Part shown: positions 1-9,306 of the stretch, piece by piece
How positions within the stretch are numbered: position 1 is the first letter of the stretch
How the letters are laid out: every line of letters begins with the position of its first letter
DNA from: Botrytis cinerea B05.10
Taxonomy: Eukaryota > Ascomycota > Leotiomycetes > Helotiales > Sclerotiniaceae
Length of the DNA stretch: 64,000 bases
Direction of reading: 5' to 3'
NCBI RefSeq assembly: GCF_000143535.2
Contig: NC_037325.1
Coordinates: forward strand, 62,001-126,000
The notes under the pieces: model-generated
What the model saw: only the letters and a program-made list of their open reading frames with translations
Told to the model about the DNA's origin: nothing
Databases searched by the model: none
Made by a program: the position numbers and the translations under genes

Positions 1-2455
1 ATAATAAGAATGGTGTCTCCGCATTCATTACATGGAATTCGACAGTTCCCGGTGGTAAATCGAGATGGAATGAGCCTATTGATTCAGCTCTGCCGATTCC
101 GAACACCACATTGGCGACTCCCGCTCTGCTTTCGTCCAGTGATACATTTTCAACGGTCGTCTTATATGCCATGTATTGCTCATAGCCAACCGTAGACCAT
201 TCTGCAGCGGCTGTGTCGACAATGATGCCTTGGAATTCCCTTGCGTCGTACCTGCTGATGTAGGTCGTTCTCTCTTTACGAACTCGACGTGTCAAAGCAT
301 GCTCAAAGATCTTGTTGTTTAGGTTCATCATAGTCTCTCTGCCATTTATAGGTCCAGTATGGGTGATGAAACTTGAGTGTGGTTCTTGTGCAGGTGATTC
401 TTGTAGTTCGAATTGCGCAAAGTAGGCTGCTACTTCGCTGTCGGTATCCGGATCGGTGTCTTCGTCGTCGTCTTGGTTAGGTCCTTCGTATTCGATAAGG
501 AATTGCTCAAAGCTCTTGTCAAAGTTGTTTCTATCCTTGAACTGCTCCTTGTACTTGCTTCTTGATTCGTCGCGCTCCTCCTTGCTGTGCCGAGTCGACC
601 AACAGTCCTCCTTTCTGCAGACGAAACACTTCTTCTTCGTTCGTGGTTTGAATGGGCGACGATCGTTGTGCCCGAAACCTCTCTGATTGTATCCGCCTCG
701 ACCGCGTTGATATTTACGATCGGTGTAGAATGTCGTAGTTTCGTTTGCATGAGATTGCTCCCATGTCATTATAGCTGATCGTAGCTCTTCAAGAAGACTT
801 GGTATATTTTTCGCAGGGCGAAAGCAAGCAATGGAACATGCTGATACTGGTGCACACGCGTTGACGATCTTCTGGTGCAATAACTCATCAGTTCTCATCG
901 TCGGGCTGAGTCCCTTGTGCAGATGACGAAGCTTCATCACCATCGACTGTAGACAGTGACTCATCGACTTGCCAGCATTATCTGGTTCTGCCATAACGCT
1001 CTTGAGTGTAATGCCCTCCCATCGCCGCATAAGATTGCGTTTGTGCTCTGGGCCTTCGAATGTAGTCTCCATCATTCGGCAGATCTCTTCTATCGTATCA
1101 GGTATATTACCTAAATTCGTATGGTAGAAGTCGAGTGCGACTTCGACGAGCATCGTAGGGAATGCTTTCGGCAGTAGGTATTCAGGCAAGTCGATTCGTT
1201 GGCAGTTATTGATGAATATCGAGTACTTGTGAGTGAAATTGTCGTCCTGCCCACTGTACTTGTCGGCTTTCTCGTAAAGCTTCGCGAGATTTCCCAATAA
1301 TTGTCCAACGTTGATGACTCTTTGTGGCATTCTGGGTAAATCGTTCTGAATGCCGTCACTATATTCGGGGTTATTTCCGTCGTATCCTCCTCCGTTCCCT
1401 CCGCCACCGTTACCTCTGCCGCCATCACTGGAACCGCCATTGCTGCCGCTCGGTTCTCCGCCCGGATGTCCGCTTCGATGCATACGCTGATGCATATACT
1501 GCTGATTCGGGTCATGTTGATCATGGTGCTGTTCCCATTGTTGAGGTGACTGTTGTGATGGTTGATTATTGTGGTAAAAAGGTGATGCTCCCGAGGGTTG
1601 TTCAAGGTTGATTCGGGGTGGTCCTGGTGGTGGGCCGGTGAATCCTTGAAATGTCGGAAGTGGTGGTGGTTTCCTAGGACTGTAGTATTCACGTGCAATT
1701 GATCCGCTTCCTGGTGCAAAGCTTGGGAGTTGGGGGGGTGTCTTTGGTTGTGGAGGTGTCTTTGGCTGTGGTTCTATCGATACCTTGTGTTCAATATCAA
1801 CACCTTTACCTTTATCAGCTCTTTCCAATCGCTGTGATATGGAAGGTAATTGTGGTAGAACGTATGTATTGAACCCTGAAGGACCGGCGTGCAGGTCCTT
1901 CACTCGAGACATCTCGGGGTCTCCGAGTGGTGCACGTAGTTTTTCAATCACGATTCTCTGTTGTATGCTTCTCGATCGAAACACAAATTCCTTTTCGGAA
2001 ATCGCTTCAATAATCTCCTTGGGTGTCCACGCTCTATAAGGTGATCGATGTGTATCAACCAAAGCTTCATATACTGGTCGGGTTGTACATTCTTCTGGTT
2101 TATCAACGTACACTCCGCACGAGCGTAATTCGTGCCTGAGCTTATACAGGATGCGCATGCTAACTTGTGAAAAGTGCGCTGGTGTAAATCCATCGAATGC
2201 AAGATTGTAGTCCGCCCACATCTCTTGATCGTAGTATTTCTGACGTTGGTATTCATAAGCCTTGTATTTGACAAAATCTCTGATCTCTTTCGCATTTGCA
2301 CTTTGTATGTCAATGGGGTGGTCTGTCCATCTCCGTGACAACTCCTCATATTCTTCAGTTGCAATGACTGATGCCATTTTCGATCCAGCACTTGAAGCAG
2401 GATTTTCAGGGACATATCTTTCCGTCTGGGGGGATTCTGGGAAAACTCCTGCCAT
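1..2455 (-). CDS. Retrotransposon gag-protease polyprotein, N-terminal part (about 818 codons visible)
   Basis: An unbroken frame runs from ATG at 2455 to the window edge with no stop. Order seen: an acidic/polar N-terminus; a long Pro/Gln/Gly-rich disordered stretch (about residues 215-365); a gag-like helical part; a basic linker; a zinc-knuckle-like motif CFVCRKEDCWSTRH (nucleotides about 632-591); an acidic patch; and near the window edge a retropepsin-like segment reading GIIVDTAAAEWST (about 210-170). In related proteases the active site is D-T/S-G; here it reads D-T-A, which may inactivate the protease. The role would be particle assembly and polyprotein processing for retrotransposition. 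Reverse transcriptase and integrase are not visible in this window. ATG choice: first in-frame ATG after the leader. Confidence 0.8.
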   Translation of the reverse strand, partial: MAGVFPESPQTERYVPENPASSAGSKMASVIATEEYEELSRRWTDHPIDIQSANAKEIRDFVKYKAYEYQRQKYYDQEMWADYNLAFDGFTPAHFSQVSMRILYKLRHELRSCGVYVDKPEECTTRPVYEALVDTHRSPYRAWTPKEIIEAISEKEFVFRSRSIQQRIVIEKLRAPLGDPEMSRVKDLHAGPSGFNTYVLPQLPSISQRLERADKGKGVDIEHKVSIEPQPKTPPQPKTPPQLPSFAPGSGSIAREYYSPRKPPPLPTFQGFTGPPPGPPRINLEQPSGASPFYHNNQPSQQSPQQWEQHHDQHDPNQQYMHQRMHRSGHPGGEPSGSNGGSSDGGRGNGGGGNGGGYDGNNPEYSDGIQNDLPRMPQRVINVGQLLGNLAKLYEKADKYSGQDDNFTHKYSIFINNCQRIDLPEYLLPKAFPTMLVEVALDFYHTNLGNIPDTIEEICRMMETTFEGPEHKRNLMRRWEGITLKSVMAEPDNAGKSMSHCLQSMVMKLRHLHKGLSPTMRTDELLHQKIVNACAPVSACSIACFRPAKNIPSLLEELRSAIMTWEQSHANETTTFYTDRKYQRGRGGYNQRGFGHNDRRPFKPRTKKKCFVCRKEDCWSTRHSKEERDESRSKYKEQFKDRNNFDKSFEQFLIEYEGPNQDDDEDTDPDTDSEVAAYFAQFELQESPAQEPHSSFITHTGPINGRETMMNLNNKIFEHALTRRVRKERTTYISRYDAREFQGIIVDTAAAEWSTVGYEQYMAYKTTVENVSLDESRAGVANVVFGIGRAESIGSFHLDLPPGTVEFHVMNAETPFLL

Positions 2456-2515
2456 TTTGTGGATAGCAGGCGGGTGATGATGAGGTAGGTCGATGGTATG
2501 AGTGTAGTTGGGATA

Positions 2516-2542
2516 CAACTTCGCGAAAAGTTTGCGAAGTTA
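2516..2542. repeat. 27-bp inverted repeat (AACTTCGC-N9-GCGAAGTT), copy 1
   Basis: AACTTCGC (2517-2524) and GCGAAGTT (2534-2541) flank a 9-bp spacer GAAAAGTTT. It sits in the leader just upstream of the gag ATG of the first retroelement. The same architecture recurs at 42649, 44717, 47603 and 50587. Confidence 0.9.
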
Positions 2543-2650
2543 TATTGTGTATGATGTTGCTGAGCTCGAGCTGGTGCTACTGGTTTCTACTTCTTCAATA
2601 CACGTTGCAAAGAAGAGTCGAATGTAGACTAAAGTTAGTGTGAGAGTCGT

Positions 2651-2785
2651 CGCCACGTTGCCGACTTCTCTCGATGGTGCAGGTATCAAACCACGTTGGA
2701 TTAATACTTGCGTAAGAACTGCCGCCACGTTGCCGTCGGTTCTTATTCACACAAGGGCAGGTATCAAACCACGATGGATTGATAC
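2651..2785. repeat. Two imperfect direct repeats in the LTR/leader of the first retroelement
   Basis: Units at about 2651-2707 and 2723-2785 share CGCCACGTTGCCG at one end and GGTATCAAACCACG plus GGATTRATAC at the other, with small indels between. Repeated blocks in an LTR or leader often carry promoter or packaging signals, but nothing here shows which. Confidence 0.75.
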
Positions 2786-3050
2786 AAGAGCTTGTGTCTC
2801 TTCAAAGAAATACCAACCTTAGTCACAAACACACGTTGCGCTTGAAATTAAGGTGCCAGGCTCCTGATCTGTGATATCACTGATCAGTGTTGGTATCACC
2901 ATGGGGATGGTGAAGTCAATATAGTACTATGGTTCACACTGTTGTAATATTGCTTAGGGTTCTAAAAGCTAGGACTACGAAACGTATTGCTGTAGTGCCG
3001 AAAGGCGCTAGCGCAAGCGCTAGCACGGTCACATGATCCCTATCCCGACA

Positions 3051-6000
3051 ATATTCTTTTTTGATATCCTTTATTCTAAATAGTTCTATTATATAAAATT
3101 CCAATTTTTGTTTTGTATTTTTTTCTTTTTATATTTTCTTGTTTTTAATCTGGATATTCTTTATTGAGAATAATACTCAATTACCTATTATGAAATACAT
3201 TTATTTATATTTTTTATTATAATATTTCTTTTGGTTTTATTATTTTATTTTATAAATCCCCGAGATTATTCCAAAGCTTTTATAATTACTATATTCTTTC
3301 TTTTATATTTAATATTTCCTTTATAAAATCTATAGCTTTATAATTCTATAACACTTTTGAATTATAATTATAATATATAAAAAAAAAATGAATACTTTAG
3401 ATTTGAATATATCGAATTAATATATATAAATTCTATTATAACTAATTTCAAATCCCATTTCCCCTATCCCTTTTTAATATATATCCATAAATAATATTCC
3501 AATATTTAATTTTGCCTTTCTATTTATTTATCTATTTAAAAATAAAAAGCTATATTAAAATACCTTTTTATTTTTATATAAAAATAAAAGATTAATTAAA
3601 AGATATTAATAAAAACTATTCCTTTATTAAATACAATATCTTTAAATATTTCAAACTTTGAAAATACCTTGAATTATAATCAAAATATTAACTTTATAAT
3701 ATTTATTGTTTTATAATATAAAATATATCTTACCATTTTTATAAATCTATTTATAATTATTAAAATATTATTAAAAATTGGTTTTTATTTTTTTTGTTTT
3801 TGATAAATAGTAGATTTGTTATAAAATCTATTGATATTTTAGATTAAGATTGAATTGGATATAATAAGCTTTTTAATTATTTATATAATTTATATTATTA
3901 TATTTTGTTATATTGATAGAAATCGTATTCTTTTATATATTTTTTGTATTCTTTTTATATTCTCTATTATATATAATTTCGTTTCAATAATTTTATTGTT
4001 TTTTTTTATCAAAATACTTTGTAAGTATATTATTGTAATATAATTGGAGAAGCTTTATTTTTAGTATAATATTATTAGATATTAGAATTCAATTATTTCT
4101 ATATAATATTTCATTTTTTAAATTACATTTCTTTTTTGAATTAATATTTGCTTTAAGCTTTACATATCTCGAATTTATTTTTTGAATGATTTGAATGATT
4201 TTCAATAGTGGTTTTATTTTAATCTTATAAACAATTATAATTATAATAATTGTTTTGATTTAAACTCTTAAAATAGCTAGTATATTTTCTATTAATAATT
4301 ATAAATTATAATTAATAAAATCCCAACCCTTCTTATTCTTTTTCTTTTTTTGAATATTAGAATTAGTTGTGATATTATTTTGTATTTATTTTAATAATAT
4401 ATTATTATTTATAAATCCTTTAGGCCCTAAACTCTTAATATAATTTATTATATAATTGATATTTAATCTTTTTAAGATATTATTAAAAATAGTTTTAATG
4501 AATTTTATAAACCCCAACTCCTTATTGAAACTCTTTTTATAAATTTCTATTACTTTAATATATATTTCTTCTTTCATTTTCTTTTGAAATATAAAAAACT
4601 AAATAGTATTTTTGTTTTTATTATTATTTATATAATTTGATTTTTTACTAAACCCATTTATAGAATTAACGAATTCTTTTTGATAATAAATATTAAAATT
4701 ATATTAAAATAAATATATTGTATATCTAACTTATTTTTGATTTAATTATTGAATTATAATAAAGTATTTTAGATTCTTATAATCAATTATAATTTCAATA
4801 TTGAATTATATTCCTTTTAAATATCTTTTTTATTTTTTAAAATATTTTATAATAATTAAAAACTTTTAATTATAAATAATATATCAATATTTTGCTAATT
4901 ACATTTTCTTTAATTAAAATATTATTAAATATTAATGTTTTTGTTTTCCATTTTTTTTTAAATCAAATTATTAAAATAATATTCTTTTTAAAGTTTTTCT
5001 GGAAATATTAGTTTTTATCCTATATATTAAATTAGAATTAAAATATTGAAATATTTATACTTTTTGAAATCTCTTTTTTAATATTAAAAAACTAATCAAT
5101 CTTTATATTATTATATTGAATAATTCAAACTTTTTTTCTTATTTTATTTCTATCAGTATATTGATAAGCTTAAAGGCTATCCAAAAATATTAATATATAA
5201 ATTTTCGATAGAAATTAATGAATCTTAAAAATACTTGAATTTCTCAAAATAATTTAAACTTTAATTATTCAGAAATAATTTGTATTTGTTTTGAATCCAT
5301 TATCACTTTATTTATTGTAATAATAAATCCCAAAAACTCCATTTCTATTATATCAAATTTGTATTTATTTAATTTAATAAATAATTTATATTGCTAAAGT
5401 TTTTTTAATATTTTTTAACATATTCACAATAATCTTTCTTATTTTTGAAATATATCAAAATATCATCCAAATATACTACTACAAAATTATTTAATAATCT
5501 AAACAAAACCTAGTTAATATACAATTAAAATATAACTAAGGTATTAATCAATTCGAATAATATTATATAATATTTAAATAATCCATATCGCATTTTAAAA
5601 GCTATTTTCCATTTATCCCTAAACTTAATCTAAATATAATAGTATATATCTTTAATATCAAATTTAATAAAGATCTCTGTATATATTAATTGATTTAATA
5701 TTTCATTAATTAATAACAACAAATATCAATCTTTCATTATTATTTTATTCAAATTTTTATAATCTATATATAATTTAAAGAACCTATCTTTTTTAAATAT
5801 AAACAAGATCAAGATTCTTATTAAATTAATTGAATACTAAATCCATCCCTTTTCTAATATTATTTCCAAATATTTTTATAATATTATCAATTAAAATTCA
5901 AACAAATTATATAATAATAAAAATAATGGTTTTTCAATTATTTCAATTTTATAAAAGAATTCTTTTACTTTAACTAATATATTAACTTTTATATTATCAA

Positions 6001-7448
6001 ATATATTTACAAACTCCCAATACTTTTTCAGGATTTTTATAATTATATTTTCAATTAAACGAATTCGATTTTCTCAATTATATTAATATTATATTTAATT
6101 TTATAAATAATTATATTCGAGAATAAATCGAATATGTATTTGATTCTTTTTCAATAGTTTTATTATTATTATTATTAGCTTACTATTTGATTTCTCAATC
6201 ATTATTTTATTGAATTCTTTTGTAATTAAAATTTCAATATTAAATACTTCCAAATCTTCTTTATAACTTTACTAACTCCTTTTCTAATTATATACTCCCT
6301 TCTTTATTTATTATAAAAAAGATAATTCTAAAATGAGCCTTTATTTATTACAATAATATCTATAAAAAATTACTTAAAATTCTTTTATTGTTTCTAATAA
6401 ATCAAAAACTTTTATAAATATTAAATATTCTCCCCAAATAATTACTTCTTCCTTAATAATTCCTTTTACCTTATACAATCTATTCCCAATATCTTATAAA
6501 CTATATTATCTAACTATCAATTCATCGATTATATTTAAATCAATTAAGGAATCGATTGCTTTCCATTTTCTATACCATACTACATAATCATTACTATAAA
6601 TCTAATATCTAATTATCATTCGCTATATATTTAAATTAATAATATCAATGTTATCTATTAATCCAATTTATTTTTTGATTTTTTTATAGCTCAATTATAA
6701 TTTACTATTTCTATAATATTGATTTATTTTCTATTCAAATATATATCGTTTATAGTGATATATCCCTTTTTTTCCGTATAAGAAATAGATTAGATTTTCC
6801 TTGAAATTAAATTAGGTATTTCCAAAACCAGCTACATCTTTAATATATATTATTTCTAGGTTAAATATTGTTTTGAATTACATATTAATATTAATTAATA
6901 TTATTCAATCCTTTCAATTCCCTACCATACTACCTCATTCTATATTATTATAATGGTTTTTCTAATTGTATTCAAATTGACTTATTATAATAATTACTTT
7001 TTCTATTATAACAGAAATTATAATAACTTCAATAAGTTTATTCCTTAAGAATATTTTTAATCCTTATACAAATTTATTTATACAAATCTTTTTCAAGATA
7101 TTCTCCAATTCATTTTCATATTCAACTAAAATAACTACATACTTCTAAATATTTTTAATTCCTTTATTACAATTCAAATCATTTAAATAAAATTTCTCAA
7201 TATCTTATTTAAAGGATTTATATCAAATTGTATAAAAATATAATGAATTTTTTTTAAATCAATTTCTACAATAACATTTTTGCATTTGTTTAATATTTGA
7301 TCGGAATTCCTTTTAAGAATATAATAATTCAAAACACTCGATACAATTCTTTTTCATATATTAATAACATAATCTCGAAAATGTTTTTATATTTTTTTAT
7401 AAATTTATAAAGCTTTTCTATTAACTTTTTATAATACTTCTTAAATAT
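3051..7448 (-). mobile_element. AT-rich, RIP-eroded transposon relic(s) including Ty3/gypsy sequence
   Basis: This 4.4-kb block is overwhelmingly A+T and has no intact gene; short open frames are by-products of composition. The minus strand between about 5800 and 5420 still spells a gypsy reverse transcriptase in one frame with scattered stops. The element ends were not found. A minus-strand frame at 4577-4386 is downstream of the reverse transcriptase and could be an integrase remnant, but I cannot align it with confidence. Confidence 0.6.
5420..5800 (-). pseudogene. Ty3/gypsy reverse transcriptase remnant
   Basis: Translating the minus strand gives, in order, LYIDYKNLNKI (cf. CVDYRxLNxIT), INEILNQL, FIKFDIKDIYYYI (cf. 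TKLDLRDAYHRI), KIAFKMRYGLFKYYII (cf. KTAFRTRYGHFEYLVM) and VVYLDDILIY with the catalytic YLDD at about 5473-5462. Substitutions are nearly all of the type that follows C-to-T change on either strand, as RIP would produce, and several stops interrupt the frame. Not functional. Confidence 0.75.
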
Positions 7449-7450
7449 TA

Positions 7451-9304
7451 ACGTAACGTATGGGGAACTCGGACATATGGGGAACTCGGACACTTTTAGC
7501 CCATCACCAACTTGAAACCGCAATAACTTTTATTATGCATACCCAATCACCTTCTACATCTGCTCAAATTGAAGAGAAGCTTCAAAAGGCTATAATTTCA
7601 CTTCAATTGAAAGAATTTAAATCAATTAGAAAGGCTGCAGAGCATTTTGAAGTCCCTAAGTCTACCCTAGCTGATAGGCTGGCTGGGAAGAAAACACGTT
7701 CCCAAACCCACGAAATGGCTCAAATTCTTTCAAACGCAGAAGAAAATACTCTTGTACGATGGATTTCACGACTTACCATCACTGGATTCCCTGCTACACC
7801 TATGTTGGTGAAGGAAATGGCCGACGAAATTCGTCTTCGACGCGTTCGGGTCGCGTCATCTCGAAATCCTACCTCGACAGAAATTCCACCTATAGGCCAC
7901 GAATGGATCTATAGATTCCAAAAACGACATCCAGAACTTAAAACATGCTATTCACGTCAATTAGAGTCTAATCGGGCTAAAGAAGCAACTCCGGAGAATA
8001 TTCAGGCTTGGTTTGACGCGTTTCGCACGCGTCTCATTGAGCGAAAGTATGAATTAGATGATATGTATAATATGGATGAAACCGGATTTGGAGTTGGAAG
8101 TACTCAAAGTACGCGCATTATAGTCGATTCTACTCAGAAGTCGAATTGGAAAGTTACAGCTGGCAAGCAAGAATGGATAACTGCATTTGAATGTATCAAT
8201 GCAGCTGGAAATGCTCTATCACCTATGGTCATTTTCAAGGCTCAGAATACGAATTCTGCATGGATTCCAAAGGACACACCTCAAAGCTGGCAGTTCTCTA
8301 CTAGTACAAATGGATGGACCTCAAATAGCCATGGATTAGAATGGTTAAAAAGGGTTTTCGAACCAGAATCCAAGAAAGTGTCAGGTGACCGACCTCGACT
8401 TTTGATCATGGATGGCCATTCAAGCCATATTACAGGTAGCTTTATTGCTTTCTGTATAGATAATGATATCGATTTACTTATATTACCTCCTCATTGCTCT
8501 CACTTGCTTCAGCCACTTGATATTGCGGTGTATGGGCCAATGAAACGATATCATGCTTTAGAGGTCGATCGATATTCTCGAGCTGGTGTAAAGCGAATCC
8601 AAAGAGCTGAATGGGTAGAACTCTTTCAAAATATCAGAAAAAAAGCATTGAATTCTTCTAATATTAAAGCTGGCTGGAGAGGAGCTGGTTTAGTACCTTT
8701 TGCCCCACGAAAAGTACTCGATTCATTACCATTTAACTCCTCCCAGCAACCTTCTACTCCACAAATGAGAACCCCCAATCAAGACCTAGACTTGTCTATA
8801 CTCAGGAGTTCTCCTCCAGATGGAACAGAACTAAGGCAAGCAAATCAGATCTTTAATACAGCTCTAGCAAGCAGTGGTTCTCCTGCATCGCCAACTCGTC
8901 GATATGCCAAGAGAATGACTAGGCTTGTAGAATCTCAAAATGCTGAGATAGCCCTACTTCGGAAACAGCTCTCTGATGCTCAGGAGGTAATTGAGACTCG
9001 AAAGAAGAGAACTAAAGGCAAAAGAGTCAAATTACAAGGTCAATTTGTCTTTAGTACTAAGGAAGTATTGAAAATGGTACGTGAGGCGGAGGAAAAACCG
9101 AAGGAGAAAAAGCCACGAGGACGGCCACGCAAACGCCCAATTGAAGAATCAGAAGAAGAGATTGAAGAAGAAGAGCTAGAGAATAGTTCAAGTGATTCGG
9201 AATTGGAATTGGAGGATTGTGTGGCTCGTAGAACAAGATCGCGTGTAGAATAATTGAAAAAGTGTCCGAGTTCCCCATATGTCCGAGTTCCCCATACGTT
9301 ACGT
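7451..9304 (+). mobile_element. Intact pogo/Fot1-like DNA transposon (Tc1/mariner superfamily), 1854 bp
   Basis: Perfect 47-bp terminal inverted repeats at 7451-7497 and 9258-9304 start ACGTAACGTATGGGG and are flanked by a TA target duplication (7449-7450, 9305-9306), as expected for this superfamily. One uninterrupted transposase fills the interior. Each terminal repeat contains two tandem copies of the 17-mer TATGGGGAACTCGGACA, likely transposase-binding sites. Composition is ordinary although the element sits inside an extremely AT-rich block, so it apparently arrived after the surrounding RIP. Confidence 0.95.
7460..9253 (+). CDS. Fot1/pogo-type DDE transposase
   Basis: 597 codons from the first ATG, 572 from the second in-frame ATG at 7535. 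Order: N-terminal CENP-B/Psq-type helix-turn-helix (KSIRKAAEHFEVPKSTLADR), a second HTH_Tnp_Tc5-like part, then DDE_1 superfamily catalytic domain with D206 (NMDETGFG), D318 (LLIMDGHSSH) and D354 (QPLDIAVYGP), spacing DD35D. The C-terminus is a coiled coil, a basic KPRGRPRKRP AT-hook-like patch and an acidic tail. It would excise and insert the element at TA. The first ATG lies inside the terminal repeat, so the encoded N-terminus would be repeat-derived; M26 (7535) is a plausible alternative start. The frame has no stop or frameshift. Confidence 0.93.
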   Translation: MGNSDIWGTRTLLAHHQLETAITFIMHTQSPSTSAQIEEKLQKAIISLQLKEFKSIRKAAEHFEVPKSTLADRLAGKKTRSQTHEMAQILSNAEENTLVRWISRLTITGFPATPMLVKEMADEIRLRRVRVASSRNPTSTEIPPIGHEWIYRFQKRHPELKTCYSRQLESNRAKEATPENIQAWFDAFRTRLIERKYELDDMYNMDETGFGVGSTQSTRIIVDSTQKSNWKVTAGKQEWITAFECINAAGNALSPMVIFKAQNTNSAWIPKDTPQSWQFSTSTNGWTSNSHGLEWLKRVFEPESKKVSGDRPRLLIMDGHSSHITGSFIAFCIDNDIDLLILPPHCSHLLQPLDIAVYGPMKRYHALEVDRYSRAGVKRIQRAEWVELFQNIRKKALNSSNIKAGWRGAGLVPFAPRKVLDSLPFNSSQQPSTPQMRTPNQDLDLSILRSSPPDGTELRQANQIFNTALASSGSPASPTRRYAKRMTRLVESQNAEIALLRKQLSDAQEVIETRKKRTKGKRVKLQGQFVFSTKEVLKMVREAEEKPKEKKPRGRPRKRPIEESEEEIEEEELENSSSDSELELEDCVARRTRSRVE

Positions 9305-9306
9305 TA

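Larger units (their letters stand above)
1..3050 (-). mobile_element. LTR retrotransposon, 5' part (LTR, leader, gag-protease), runs off the window
   Basis: The minus strand shows a candidate 5' LTR beginning TGTCGGGATA at 3050, where AT-rich flank abruptly stops, followed by a leader and one long open frame from 2455 to the window edge. The LTR/leader boundary cannot be fixed because the second LTR is outside the window. The LTR/leader region holds a GCTAGCGC-AA-GCGCTAGC palindrome (about 3008-3025), two direct repeats and a 27-bp inverted repeat. Base composition is ordinary, unlike the adjoining AT-rich block, so the copy seems not to have suffered RIP and is probably young. Ty1/copia affiliation is inferred from the gag zinc knuckle and protease region only; integrase and reverse transcriptase lie outside the window. 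Confidence 0.8.

Noticed and set aside
430..1719. Minus- and plus-strand frames of 95-202 codons in 430-1719
   Set aside because: They are out-of-frame shadows of the continuous gag-protease frame that runs 2455 to 1.
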